From: JAFMKE01 sp037624485
GTDB taxonomy: Bacteria; Bacteroidota; Bacteroidia; Chitinophagales; UBA8649
Length of the DNA stretch: 64,000 bases
Assembly (NCBI GenBank): GCA_037624485.1
Contig: JASJJC010000014.1
Coordinates: forward strand, 62,001 to 126,000
Direction: 5' to 3'
Below the pieces are notes generated by a model, which was given only the letters and a program-made list of their open reading frames with translations, ran no database searches and was not told the DNA's origin. A program made the position numbers and the translations under genes. Shown in pieces: positions 16,454-24,463 of the stretch; positions within the stretch are counted from its first letter, which is position 1; each line of letters starts with the position of its first letter.

Positions 16454-17095
16454 TTATGCAATTTTAAAGGCTGGACTCATATTTCCCATTTCTGCCTGAC
16501 TAAGTAAAAAGGCGTTAAAAGTATTTACCACATCCCCACTCTTCCACAAACTGGATTGCAAGACCATTCCTTTGAATCCTAGCTGATTAATTCTGTGTTG
16601 ATTTTTGAATTCAATGCCTCCATAAGCATACACATTCTTTGTGGTGCTAGAAATTACGTTTTTCACTTCAAATGCATCAAAATTACTTAATGAATTTTGT
16701 TCACCAAGCTTTTTATACATTGGGCCAATAAATACTATATCAAACATGGTATCAACATACTCTACGTTCTTTATATTATCAATGGTTGTTGATAATTGGA
16801 ACCGCTTAATTCTGTGGAACTTTATTTTTTTGAACTTACCAAAAAAACCATTAAAGTAACCCTTTGGAAGATGTATACCCTTTAAAATAAATGATTTCAT
16901 TAAACTATAATGATGGTGTAAGACAATACGTGGATGATAGTCTCGATTTATCAAATTAAGTAGTGAACATAAATCATCCTTGGAATAACCTGGCTTTCGA
17001 ATGTGTAATTCATCTAATCCAGACTCAAAAAGTTGATTTATTTTATCAGCTTCATTGCTAATTGCATAGGGTAAAGTATAAACTATGAATTTCAT
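16454..17095 (-). CDS. TenI/ThiE-like TIM-barrel protein
   Basis: 213 residues. The order of motifs follows thiamine phosphate synthase and TenI: LDELHIRKPGYSK (ThiE LQLR.K), KGIHLPKGYF (ThiE GVHLGQ), FDIVFIGPMYKKLGEQNS (phosphate loop region), VYAYGGIEF (AIGGI) and GFKGMVLQSSLW. The usual phosphate-binding PTxTK stretch of ThiE is not present after GP, so synthase activity is doubtful and TenI-like or another role is possible. Divergent from pnuC, with which it shares a 78-bp intergenic region holding an inverted repeat, so joint control is plausible. Confidence 0.75.
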   Translation of the reverse strand: MKFIVYTLPYAISNEADKINQLFESGLDELHIRKPGYSKDDLCSLLNLINRDYHPRIVLHHHYSLMKSFILKGIHLPKGYFNGFFGKFKKIKFHRIKRFQLSTTIDNIKNVEYVDTMFDIVFIGPMYKKLGEQNSLSNFDAFEVKNVISSTTKNVYAYGGIEFKNQHRINQLGFKGMVLQSSLWKSGDVVNTFNAFLLSQAEMGNMSPAFKIA

Positions 17096-17121
17096 TGTTT
17101 AGAGTCCTTCTTTTTTTATGA

Positions 17122-17146
17122 ACTTTGGTAGATAAAATGCCAAAGT
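17122..17146. promoter_or_regulatory. Inverted repeat in the tenI-like/pnuC divergent region
   Basis: ACTTTGG at 17122-17128 and CCAAAGT at 17140-17146, spacer 11 bp (half-site centres 18 bp apart). It sits between the two divergent start codons, a fitting place for an operator. No TPP riboswitch motif is present here. Confidence 0.4.
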
Positions 17147-17161
17147 CTATCTTATGTTACT

Positions 17162-17169
17162 TAATTTTG
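17162..17169 (+). promoter_or_regulatory. -7 promoter element of pnuC (TAATTTTG)
   Basis: Exact TAnnTTTG ending 4 bp before the pnuC ATG at 17174. No matching -33 at the usual spacing. If used, the transcript would be leaderless or nearly so. Confidence 0.45.
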
Positions 17170-17173
17170 TTTT

Positions 17174-17740
17174 ATGCAGATGTTAATCGAAATATTGGGT
17201 CTCTTTTTTGGGATTTTATACATCCTTAGTATGGTAAAAGAAAAATGGTACAGCTGGCCTTTTGGTTTATTAGCTGTAGGGTTTTATGCCATTTCATGTT
17301 ATCATTACAATTTGATAGGAGAACTTTTTCTTCAATTGATCTACGCAATAATAGCACTATATGGATGGTTTAAATGGAGAAATAATTCACATAAGCACTT
17401 TACTATCAGTAAACTGTCCAAATTCCAATACATCTACGCAATACTAGGCGCTATTCTAATTACTTTGGGAAGCTATTCCATCCTCACAAAGATTGGAAGT
17501 TCCTTACCCGTGCTAGATGCTATTACAAACGGGTTTGCTATTGTTGCGACCTTCCTTGCTGCAAGAAAGAAAATCGACAACTGGCTTTTTTGGATTCCTA
17601 TAAATGCCTTGACCGTATGGATGATGTTAACAAAGGGAATGCCCTTCTATGCTGTATTGTACTTTTGTTACGGGACGTTTGCGTTGTTTGGTTACTACCA
17701 ATGGTATTTAAAATTGAATAAACCTTCAGCAACTCATTAA
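17174..17740 (+). CDS. pnuC: PnuC-family vitamin-precursor transporter
   Basis: 188 residues, hydrophobic, about seven membrane helices. The family signature is present: KEKWYSWPFGL near the N-terminus and YGWFKW in the third or fourth helix, then NGFAIVATFLAARKKIDNW. PnuC proteins facilitate diffusion of nicotinamide riboside; close relatives (PnuT) carry thiamine, and the substrate cannot be fixed by eye. A NadR-type kinase follows 5 bp later and could trap the imported compound by phosphorylation. A TenI/ThiE-like gene is divergent, which leaves thiamine open. Confidence 0.9.
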   Translation: MQMLIEILGLFFGILYILSMVKEKWYSWPFGLLAVGFYAISCYHYNLIGELFLQLIYAIIALYGWFKWRNNSHKHFTISKLSKFQYIYAILGAILITLGSYSILTKIGSSLPVLDAITNGFAIVATFLAARKKIDNWLFWIPINALTVWMMLTKGMPFYAVLYFCYGTFALFGYYQWYLKLNKPSATH

Positions 17741-17745
17741 AGAAC

Positions 17746-18282
17746 ATGGACAGTAGCAAAAATAAAGTCATTAAAATTGGAATAACGGGACCCGAATGCT
17801 GTGGGAAAACTTCCCTCGCTCAAAGACTTCATCATGAATTGAAGCTACCAATGGTTCATGAATATGCGCGAAGTTATTTTGAAAGTCGGCCAATCAGCAA
17901 TCAAAAGGAAACCATATATCATATTGCGCAAGAACAGATCAAACTAGAAAATGAAGTTAGTGCTCTTCATAAAACACTAATTTGCGATTCTGATTTAATC
18001 AATATCAAAATATGGTTACGACACTACAATCAACCCATTCCTGATTTTATTGAGCATCATTTAAGAACAAACCCTTATTCATTTAGCTTATTGATGTACC
18101 CCAATATACCATGGGTAAGCGATGGCATGCGCGCTAATCCGCTTAATCGATTGAGCTTATATAAGCAATTTGAAGCAGAGTTAAAACTGTATAACATCCC
18201 ATACCTTTCAATCCATGAGATGGAGGAGGCTAGGTACTCAGCTGCTGTCGGGGCTATTCAAACTTTGATTCCTAAGGCTTAA
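17746..18282 (+). CDS. NadR-type nucleoside kinase (AAA/P-loop)
   Basis: 178 residues. Walker A GPECCGKT at 15-22, then the NadR kinase signatures EYARSYFES, LICDSDLINIKIWLRHY and WVSDGMRANP, which match the ribosylnicotinamide kinase domain of NadR. The NMN adenylyltransferase and DNA-binding domains of NadR are absent, so this is a stand-alone kinase. With pnuC 5 bp upstream it probably phosphorylates the imported vitamin precursor (nicotinamide riboside to NMN is the simplest reading). Its last 11 bp overlap the convergent asnS gene. Confidence 0.85.
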   Translation: MDSSKNKVIKIGITGPECCGKTSLAQRLHHELKLPMVHEYARSYFESRPISNQKETIYHIAQEQIKLENEVSALHKTLICDSDLINIKIWLRHYNQPIPDFIEHHLRTNPYSFSLLMYPNIPWVSDGMRANPLNRLSLYKQFEAELKLYNIPYLSIHEMEEARYSAAVGAIQTLIPKA

Positions 18283-19792
18283 GCCGTTGACTTGTTCTTG
18301 GGAAAGGTGAAGCTTCTCGAATATGTTTTAGCTTACAAATCCAAGTTATCAGACGCTCTAAACCTAAACCAAATCCAGCATGAGGAACTGAACCAAATCG
18401 GCGTAAGTCCAGATACCATTCATAATCTTCTTGATTAAGGTTCTCTTCTTGAATTTGTTCAATGAGGAATTCGAGATCAGTTTCGCGCTCACTTCCACCT
18501 ACAATTTCACCATAACCTTCTGGAGCTAATACATCTACGCCCTTTACATAATCGAAATTTCCTTCGACTCTTTTCATATAAAATGCCTTAATTTTTCGAG
18601 GCCAATTGTACACCATTATTGGACAACCAAACAGGCGAGTTAATACAGTTTCATCCGATCCACCTAAGTCACTTCCGTGTTCAAAATTCTCCGCGGACTT
18701 TATCCATTGCGGGATATTGCGGGCATCCTCTTCAAGTTCTTTTACTTGCGCTTTCAGCTGCGCCACTCTGTTTCGATTGAAGTTTTTAATTCCTTTCTTA
18801 CTTACATTATCATTAACGATTGCTTCACGCTCTTCTATCTCAGCATTTACCTTGATAATCTCTTCTTGGGTAGTTTTCAAATCATTCCCTAGCATCTGAA
18901 TCGCATTGACTCCATTAACTTCCTTTTTACCTGTGAGCATTTCTACAGCCTCATCATAAGAGATTCTTGGGAATTTTTGATTGACAGACTTGAGCGCTTC
19001 AATATCGCGACCTAAAATTTCCAACTCTGCTTTACAACGATCAATTACTTCATTGACTACAGCCCTTAACATTTCTTCAATCAAATCCATATCCATATCT
19101 AGATCGTAAAAAGCCATTTCTGGTTCTACCATCCAAAACTCAGTGAGGTGTCTTCTTGTTTTTGACTTTTCTGCTCTAAAGGTTGGGCCGAAGGTGTATA
19201 TTTTCCCTTGAGCCATAGCCATCGCTTCTCCATACAATTGTCCTGTTTGAGCTAAATAGGCTTCCTGACCGAAGTAATCTGTCTTGAACAAATCAGTTGT
19301 TCCTTCTGCAGCACTTCCTGTGAAAATCGGCGAATCCATTAAAGAAAAGTCCTTCTGCTGAAAAAAGTTATGAATGGCATATATCGTTGCATTTCGCACT
19401 TTCATGATTGCCCATTGACGTTTGGACCTCAACCACAAATGCCTTCTTTCCAATAAAAAATCAACGCCATGTTCTTTAGGTGTAATTGGGTAATCTTCCG
19501 CGACATCAATAATTTCAAAACTGCTCGCTTGCAACTCATATCCTCCAAGCTGCTTTTCATCTTTAAGTACTTCTCCACTAATTGAAACCGAACTTTCTAG
19601 ACTCATTGATTTGGTTAAATCAAAAGTTTCAGAAACTTTATCTTCCGCAATAACACATTGGCAAAAACCCGAACCATCTCTCAAATTAACAAAAGCTATG
19701 CCCTTACTTTCTCGACGATTAGCCACCCAGCCTTTTAAGGTTACGGTCTGACCTACATATTTAGACATTTCATTAATGTATATCCAATTCAT
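18272..19792 (-). CDS. asnS: Asparaginyl-tRNA synthetase
   Basis: 506 residues, class II synthetase charging tRNA-Asn. N-terminal OB-fold anticodon domain (KGWVANRRESKGIAFVNLRDG), then the catalytic core: motif 2 FRAEKSKTRRHLTEFWMVEPE at about 206-226, and motif 3 GFGLGLERLITWI near the C-terminus. Longer than the usual ~465 residues because of an insert of about 80 residues (roughly 288-368) between ISYDEAVEML and FEHGSDLGGSDE; most of it (302-358) looks like a charged coiled coil. The rest is intact. Convergent with, and overlapping, the kinase gene by 11 bp; divergent from rpoN. Confidence 0.95.
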   Translation of the reverse strand: MNWIYINEMSKYVGQTVTLKGWVANRRESKGIAFVNLRDGSGFCQCVIAEDKVSETFDLTKSMSLESSVSISGEVLKDEKQLGGYELQASSFEIIDVAEDYPITPKEHGVDFLLERRHLWLRSKRQWAIMKVRNATIYAIHNFFQQKDFSLMDSPIFTGSAAEGTTDLFKTDYFGQEAYLAQTGQLYGEAMAMAQGKIYTFGPTFRAEKSKTRRHLTEFWMVEPEMAFYDLDMDMDLIEEMLRAVVNEVIDRCKAELEILGRDIEALKSVNQKFPRISYDEAVEMLTGKKEVNGVNAIQMLGNDLKTTQEEIIKVNAEIEEREAIVNDNVSKKGIKNFNRNRVAQLKAQVKELEEDARNIPQWIKSAENFEHGSDLGGSDETVLTRLFGCPIMVYNWPRKIKAFYMKRVEGNFDYVKGVDVLAPEGYGEIVGGSERETDLEFLIEQIQEENLNQEDYEWYLDLRRFGSVPHAGFGLGLERLITWICKLKHIREASPFPRTSQRLKP

Positions 19793-19925
19793 TGCAATAG
19801 CTTTAAATGAAGCGTAAAGTTAGCTTATTCAATTCTTATTTTATGTATCCTTTTATTCAAAATATATAAGTACCCTAAAGTTTTCATCATCCAAAAAGTT
19901 TTTAATAGGTTGGCTATTTTTTTCT

Positions 19926-19933
19926 TAATTTTG
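19926..19933 (+). promoter_or_regulatory. -7 promoter element of rpoN (TAATTTTG)
   Basis: Exact TAnnTTTG, 22 bp before the rpoN ATG, a spacing repeated at several genes in this window. A TTGG about 17 bp upstream may serve as a weak -33. Confidence 0.6.
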
Positions 19934-19955
19934 AGCTTGAAAATCAATACCTTTT

Positions 19956-21428
19956 ATGCTCAATCAACGTTTGTCTCAAAAGCTGCAACAAAAGCTTAGC
20001 CCACAACAAATTCAATTAATGAAATTGTTACAGATTCCCACGGCCAATTTGGAACAGCGTATAGAAGAAGAGCTAGAGGCTAATCCTGCCCTGGAAGAAG
20101 GCGATGTCATTGATAACGTACTGGATGACTTGGACCAGGAAATGGAAGAAGATAAGACAGAGAAAGAAAGCGAAGATGATCTGGAAGATTTTGGTGTAGA
20201 AGAGTATTTCGATGAGGACGGCGAATACCCTGAATACAAAACAAAAGACCAAAGCTATGATAATCGTGATGATGATAACAAAACTATTCCAATAAGTGTT
20301 GGAATAACCTTCCACGAATTTTTATTAAAACAGTTGGGCATTAAAGAATTGCACGGAGACGACTATATTATTGGTTCGCAAATCATAGGCAGTATTGACG
20401 ATGATGGATATTTAAGAAGAGAAATGATAAATATTGTCGATGACTTAGCTTTTGCACAAAACATAATAGTAAACGAAGAAAAGATTGAAGAGATTTTAAC
20501 CTTTGTGCATTCATTTGACCCTTCAGGTGTTGGTGCCCGCGATCTGCAAGAGTGTTTATTGTTGCAACTTAAAAGGAAGCAGACCAATCCCTTAATAAAG
20601 AGTGCAATCATCTTACTAGAAAATCATTTTGAGCATTTTTCAAAAAAGCATTACAATAAATTGGAAGCTGCCTTGGACTTGAGCTCTGAGGATTTAAAAA
20701 GTGTAATAGATGAAATATTAAAGCTAAACCCTAAGCCGGGCAGCAGCTATACGGGAGGAAACAATTCAAAAATTCATCATTATATTATACCAGACTTCAC
20801 CGTTAAGAATGAGGCCGGAGAATTAGAGCTCTTGTTAAACATGCGAAATGCGCCCGACTTAAAAGTGAGTAGGTCATTTAAGGATATGTACACCTCTTAT
20901 AAGCAGAGTAAAGAGAAAAATAGTGATAAGAAAAATGCGATTATTTTTATCAAACAAAAAATGGATGCGGCTAAATGGTTCATAGATGCTATCAAGCAGC
21001 GTCAACAAACCATGATGCTCACAATGCGCGCTATTCTGGACTATCAGAATGAGTTTTTCTTAACCGGCGATGAAATGACCCTAAGACCTATGATTTTAAA
21101 GGATATTGCCGAAATGACGGATTTGGATATTTCCACGGTATCCCGTGTAGCTAATTCAAAGTATGTACAAACAGAATTTGGAACTATCTTATTGAAATTT
21201 TTCTTTAGTGAATCCATGCAAAATAGTGATGGAGATGAAATCTCAACTAGAGAAATTAAAGCCATACTTCAAGAAATTATTAAGGAAGAGAATAAGAAAA
21301 AACCTTATTCAGATCAAAAATTAATGGATTTATTGAAAGGGAAAGGTTATGAAATAGCCAGAAGAACAGTAGCAAAGTACCGCGAACAATTGAGTATTCC
21401 TGTCGCTCGTTTAAGAAAAGAATTATAA
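19956..21428 (+). CDS. rpoN: RNA polymerase sigma-54 factor
   Basis: 490 residues. Region I is Gln/Leu-rich (QRLSQKLQQKLSPQQIQLMKLL) and contacts core polymerase and activators. An acidic region II follows (about 48-110, runs of Asp/Glu). The core-binding region includes FDPSGVGARDLQECLLLQL, and the C-terminus has the helix-turn-helix (DLDISTVSRVANSKYVQTEFG) and the RpoN box ARRTVAKYREQL, which reads the -24 promoter element. Full length. Followed 3 bp later by a membrane-protein gene; divergent from asnS. No bacterial enhancer-binding protein is in the window. Confidence 0.97.
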   Translation: MLNQRLSQKLQQKLSPQQIQLMKLLQIPTANLEQRIEEELEANPALEEGDVIDNVLDDLDQEMEEDKTEKESEDDLEDFGVEEYFDEDGEYPEYKTKDQSYDNRDDDNKTIPISVGITFHEFLLKQLGIKELHGDDYIIGSQIIGSIDDDGYLRREMINIVDDLAFAQNIIVNEEKIEEILTFVHSFDPSGVGARDLQECLLLQLKRKQTNPLIKSAIILLENHFEHFSKKHYNKLEAALDLSSEDLKSVIDEILKLNPKPGSSYTGGNNSKIHHYIIPDFTVKNEAGELELLLNMRNAPDLKVSRSFKDMYTSYKQSKEKNSDKKNAIIFIKQKMDAAKWFIDAIKQRQQTMMLTMRAILDYQNEFFLTGDEMTLRPMILKDIAEMTDLDISTVSRVANSKYVQTEFGTILLKFFFSESMQNSDGDEISTREIKAILQEIIKEENKKKPYSDQKLMDLLKGKGYEIARRTVAKYREQLSIPVARLRKEL

Positions 21429-21431
21429 ATT

Positions 21432-22070
21432 ATGCATAATAAGCTAGCCAAATTAATATCCTACATACTTCACCCCATTTTAATGCCTTTATACATGGCT
21501 ATATTGGTAATTTTTGCTCATCCGCAACAATTTACAGACACTTCAATCATTCACAATGAAGTTAGGCTGATGTACTATGGCGCATTAACTGTTTTTTTTC
21601 CATTGTTTTCGTTTATGTTGATGTGGAAACTGGATGTTGTTTCTTCTTTCGATATGAGTGATGGCAAGGAACGATTTATTCCATTGATTGCTTTAGCTAC
21701 TTTTTGGTTGTGGGCATACTTTCTTTTCAAGGAGGAAGGGCTATATCGTACCTCTAGTTATTTCCCATTGGGTTTAATGACTTTGGGATGTATATTTTCT
21801 CTATTTATCTTGTTTCCGCTTAATTTTGTAGCAAATACCTCTTGGCATCTTGTAGGTATAGGCGGATTGATCAGTTTGATTATTAATATTATGCGGACAA
21901 GTCAATACAATCTCGTATTGGTGTTGATTGCCGCGATAATCCTCGTAGGCTTATTGGCAAGTGCGCGATTAAGCATGAATTTGGTCAATAAAAACGGGCT
22001 AATGATTGGCTTCTTAATTGGTTTCTTTGGGCAGTTTTTTGCTTTTCAGGTCTGGGGAAGGTTGCTCTAA
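21432..22070 (+). CDS. Integral membrane protein of unknown function
   Basis: 212 residues, five or six predicted membrane helices (for example LMPLYMAILVIFA, LTVFFPLFSFMLMW, VLVLIAAIILVGLLASARL, GFLIGFFGQFFAFQVW). The N-terminal ISYILHPILMPLY and the helix-breaking FDMSDGKERFIPL recall Bacteroidota membrane proteins distantly related to the PAP2 phosphatase fold, but I see no PAP2 catalytic motifs. Three bases downstream of rpoN, so co-transcribed. Function not assigned. Confidence 0.7.
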   Translation: MHNKLAKLISYILHPILMPLYMAILVIFAHPQQFTDTSIIHNEVRLMYYGALTVFFPLFSFMLMWKLDVVSSFDMSDGKERFIPLIALATFWLWAYFLFKEEGLYRTSSYFPLGLMTLGCIFSLFILFPLNFVANTSWHLVGIGGLISLIINIMRTSQYNLVLVLIAAIILVGLLASARLSMNLVNKNGLMIGFLIGFFGQFFAFQVWGRLL

Positions 22071-22071
22071 T

Positions 22072-22096
22072 AAAGACCTATTGTTAGAAGGTCTTT
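22072..22096. terminator. Hairpin between convergent genes
   Basis: Stem AAAGACCT / AGGTCTTT with a 9-nt loop between the stop codons of the membrane protein (22070) and the PorE-like gene (22119). No T-tract follows on either strand, so termination is only suggested by position. Confidence 0.45.
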
Positions 22097-22118
22097 CAAA
22101 ACTATTCGATTTCTAATT

Positions 22119-24437
22119 TCAGAAACTTTCGATCACTTTAAATTCTGTACGTCTATTTTTCTGACGACCAGCTTCATTATCTGAACCATCCTCATTTTCA
22201 TTTGGAGCGATAGGTGAATTTTCGCCATATCCCTTGGCATATAATCTATCTTTTGAAACGCCTTTTGAAATCATATAGTCAACGCAGCTTTGAGCCCTAG
22301 CTTGTGATAATTTATAATTAGCATCGGAAGATCCAATGGCATCAGTATGCGCTCCTAACTCGATAACAATTTCAGGATTCTCCTGTAAAATTATGATTAG
22401 GGCATCTAATATCTTTTTGGATTCATTTCTTAATGACGACTTCCCAAAGTCATAGAACACATTGTCCAATTCATAAGTTTTACCCACTTCAATTGCTGTT
22501 AATGCAGCAGAAACATCTAACAGCTCTAGATCCATTGGAATATCACTTGTCAAGACCATAACTTTATTCTTAAAGTAACCATCTTTTACTATTTCAATAA
22601 CATAATCTTTATCCAAATCTAAGGTAAAGCTATAGTCTGTGCGTCCTACAGGCATCCTTTTTGTAGACAAGGTTTGCTTCTCTCCATCAGCTAACAATAG
22701 CTTAAGAATAATGACTGCATCATCCAGCTTTTCTGTTCTAAGTGAATCCTTATCGTCATAAATACTTCCCTTGGCTTCTATGATGTATCTATTAATGTTT
22801 AGGTTTTGATTTAAGGTATCTTCATAAGGGATGTCAAGTGTTGAAACATATTCAAAGGATGAAGTAAATCCAGGCTTAGATACTTCTACTTTGTATTCTT
22901 TATCTGGTTTAAGATTAAAAAAGTAGTCTTCCTTCACATCCAACAATTCCTCAACCATCACTTCATTTCCAGCTTGATTGGTCATATACAATCGAATATT
23001 TGCCCCTTGGATGGGAACATCTCCGTCCTCCTCTTCCTTAAATACAAAGCCTTCCAGTCCAAACTTAAAATCCTCAAAGTAAAAAATATCATCACCTGTA
23101 TATCTCTTTTTTATTTTCGAAGTTCCTTCTCGATTAGAGACAAGGAATCCACTGGTTTTACCCAACTCTTTAACATAGTATAAATCATCTGCTGTTGAAT
23201 TTATCGGCAATCCAGCATTTTCAGGTTTAGTCCAACTCAAATCATCCTTCTCATAACTTACAAATACATCGAAGCCACCAATACTTGGATGCCCATTGCT
23301 ACTAAAATAAAACAAGTTTTCCTTGTTGTCATAGTAAGGGGTCATTTCATCTTGTTTGGTATTAATACTTCCAGCTAATAATCTCGGACCCTTAAAATCT
23401 CCGCTTGCTGTTCGAATAAAATACCAGATATCCATTCCACCTGTACCTCCTTCGCGATCACTAACAAAATAGACGATTTCCATGCCATCCCCACTCGCGC
23501 GCACTGTAGGCTGAGTAGAAGTATATTTCGTGCTATTTATCGATTTATTTAGCGCCGCAGGCTCTTGCCACTTTTCGTTATTCCTCTCGCTTAAGTATAG
23601 GTTACAAATGATTTCATCGATCTCATTATTGAAGCACTTGCAGAAATATATTCTATTCCCATCCTCAGAAATTGCCGAATTACCCGTTCCAAATTTTTCA
23701 TCTTGGAACATTTCAGGTAGTCTTTTTCCACTTTCCCATATTCCATCTACTTTATTGGATTGGTATAGCTTGTAATGAGGAATATCCTTTCTATTCTTTA
23801 CGAATACTAAATCATCTTCCTGAAGAGAAGTATAGTAAATCGTCGAATCATTGATTGGCATGGGAGCAGCATCTTCATATCCAGAATTTACCCCGTCTCC
23901 TAATGATTTGACCTTAACTTTCTTAGACTCGGTATGCGAAATAGCCCAATCTGCACCAGCTATTTCATTGTCGACAATCTCCATCCACATAGCCTTGTCT
24001 GGCATCGACAGCTCCCCTTTAAATGCATTCAATCGCTTTTTACCCTCTTCGAACTCCCCGATTTGCTTTAGGGATACACCGTAATAGAAATCGAATAAAC
24101 CATACATTCCTCTATTTTCCTTTTCAATGCGCTTACTGTTAGTTTTTGCATCGACAGGATGCTCCTCAAAACTCGCAAAATATTTAACGGCATTTTTATA
24201 ATCGTTCGCTTTCAATGTTGCCATCGCCAACCAAAACTTTGCATACCTGTTTTCAGGCTTAACTCGAATAACTTCTTTGTAATATTCTATCGCAGAATAG
24301 TAATGACTTTGCGCATATAGTAAATCGGCAACTTTTAGCTCATATCTTGATTTAATAGCTTTTTCCTTATCTATTTGAGCATAAATGGATGTAGTTATTA
24401 AAACAATTGAACATATAATTCCAATTAACTTTTTCAT
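22119..24437 (-). CDS. PorE-like OmpA-family protein (TPR, propeller, OmpA)
   Basis: 772 residues with a signal peptide cut after SIYAQ. Domains in order: TPR-like helices (about 22-150, KVADLLYAQSHYYSAIEYYKEV), PD40/WD40-like propeller (about 190-440, repeated units such as IYFCKCFNNE and LFYFSSNGHPSIGGFDVFV), carboxypeptidase-regulatory-like beta domains (about 455-640) and a C-terminal OmpA peptidoglycan-binding domain (about 655-772, VFYDFGKSSL, IELGAHTDAIGS, NRRTEFKV). This TPR-propeller-CRD-OmpA order is that of PorE in T9SS, which tethers the outer-membrane machinery to peptidoglycan; here there is no lipobox Cys. Operon with the PorP/SprF gene 26 bp upstream. Confidence 0.88.
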   Translation of the reverse strand: MKKLIGIICSIVLITTSIYAQIDKEKAIKSRYELKVADLLYAQSHYYSAIEYYKEVIRVKPENRYAKFWLAMATLKANDYKNAVKYFASFEEHPVDAKTNSKRIEKENRGMYGLFDFYYGVSLKQIGEFEEGKKRLNAFKGELSMPDKAMWMEIVDNEIAGADWAISHTESKKVKVKSLGDGVNSGYEDAAPMPINDSTIYYTSLQEDDLVFVKNRKDIPHYKLYQSNKVDGIWESGKRLPEMFQDEKFGTGNSAISEDGNRIYFCKCFNNEIDEIICNLYLSERNNEKWQEPAALNKSINSTKYTSTQPTVRASGDGMEIVYFVSDREGGTGGMDIWYFIRTASGDFKGPRLLAGSINTKQDEMTPYYDNKENLFYFSSNGHPSIGGFDVFVSYEKDDLSWTKPENAGLPINSTADDLYYVKELGKTSGFLVSNREGTSKIKKRYTGDDIFYFEDFKFGLEGFVFKEEEDGDVPIQGANIRLYMTNQAGNEVMVEELLDVKEDYFFNLKPDKEYKVEVSKPGFTSSFEYVSTLDIPYEDTLNQNLNINRYIIEAKGSIYDDKDSLRTEKLDDAVIILKLLLADGEKQTLSTKRMPVGRTDYSFTLDLDKDYVIEIVKDGYFKNKVMVLTSDIPMDLELLDVSAALTAIEVGKTYELDNVFYDFGKSSLRNESKKILDALIIILQENPEIVIELGAHTDAIGSSDANYKLSQARAQSCVDYMISKGVSKDRLYAKGYGENSPIAPNENEDGSDNEAGRQKNRRTEFKVIESF

Positions 24438-24463
24438 GAATAGGTTTTAGAGGAGTTAGTTTT

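Noticed and set aside
17096..17173. Possible TPP riboswitch upstream of pnuC
   Set aside because: Only 78 bp, with no CTGAGA or ACCTGATC-type THI-box segments.
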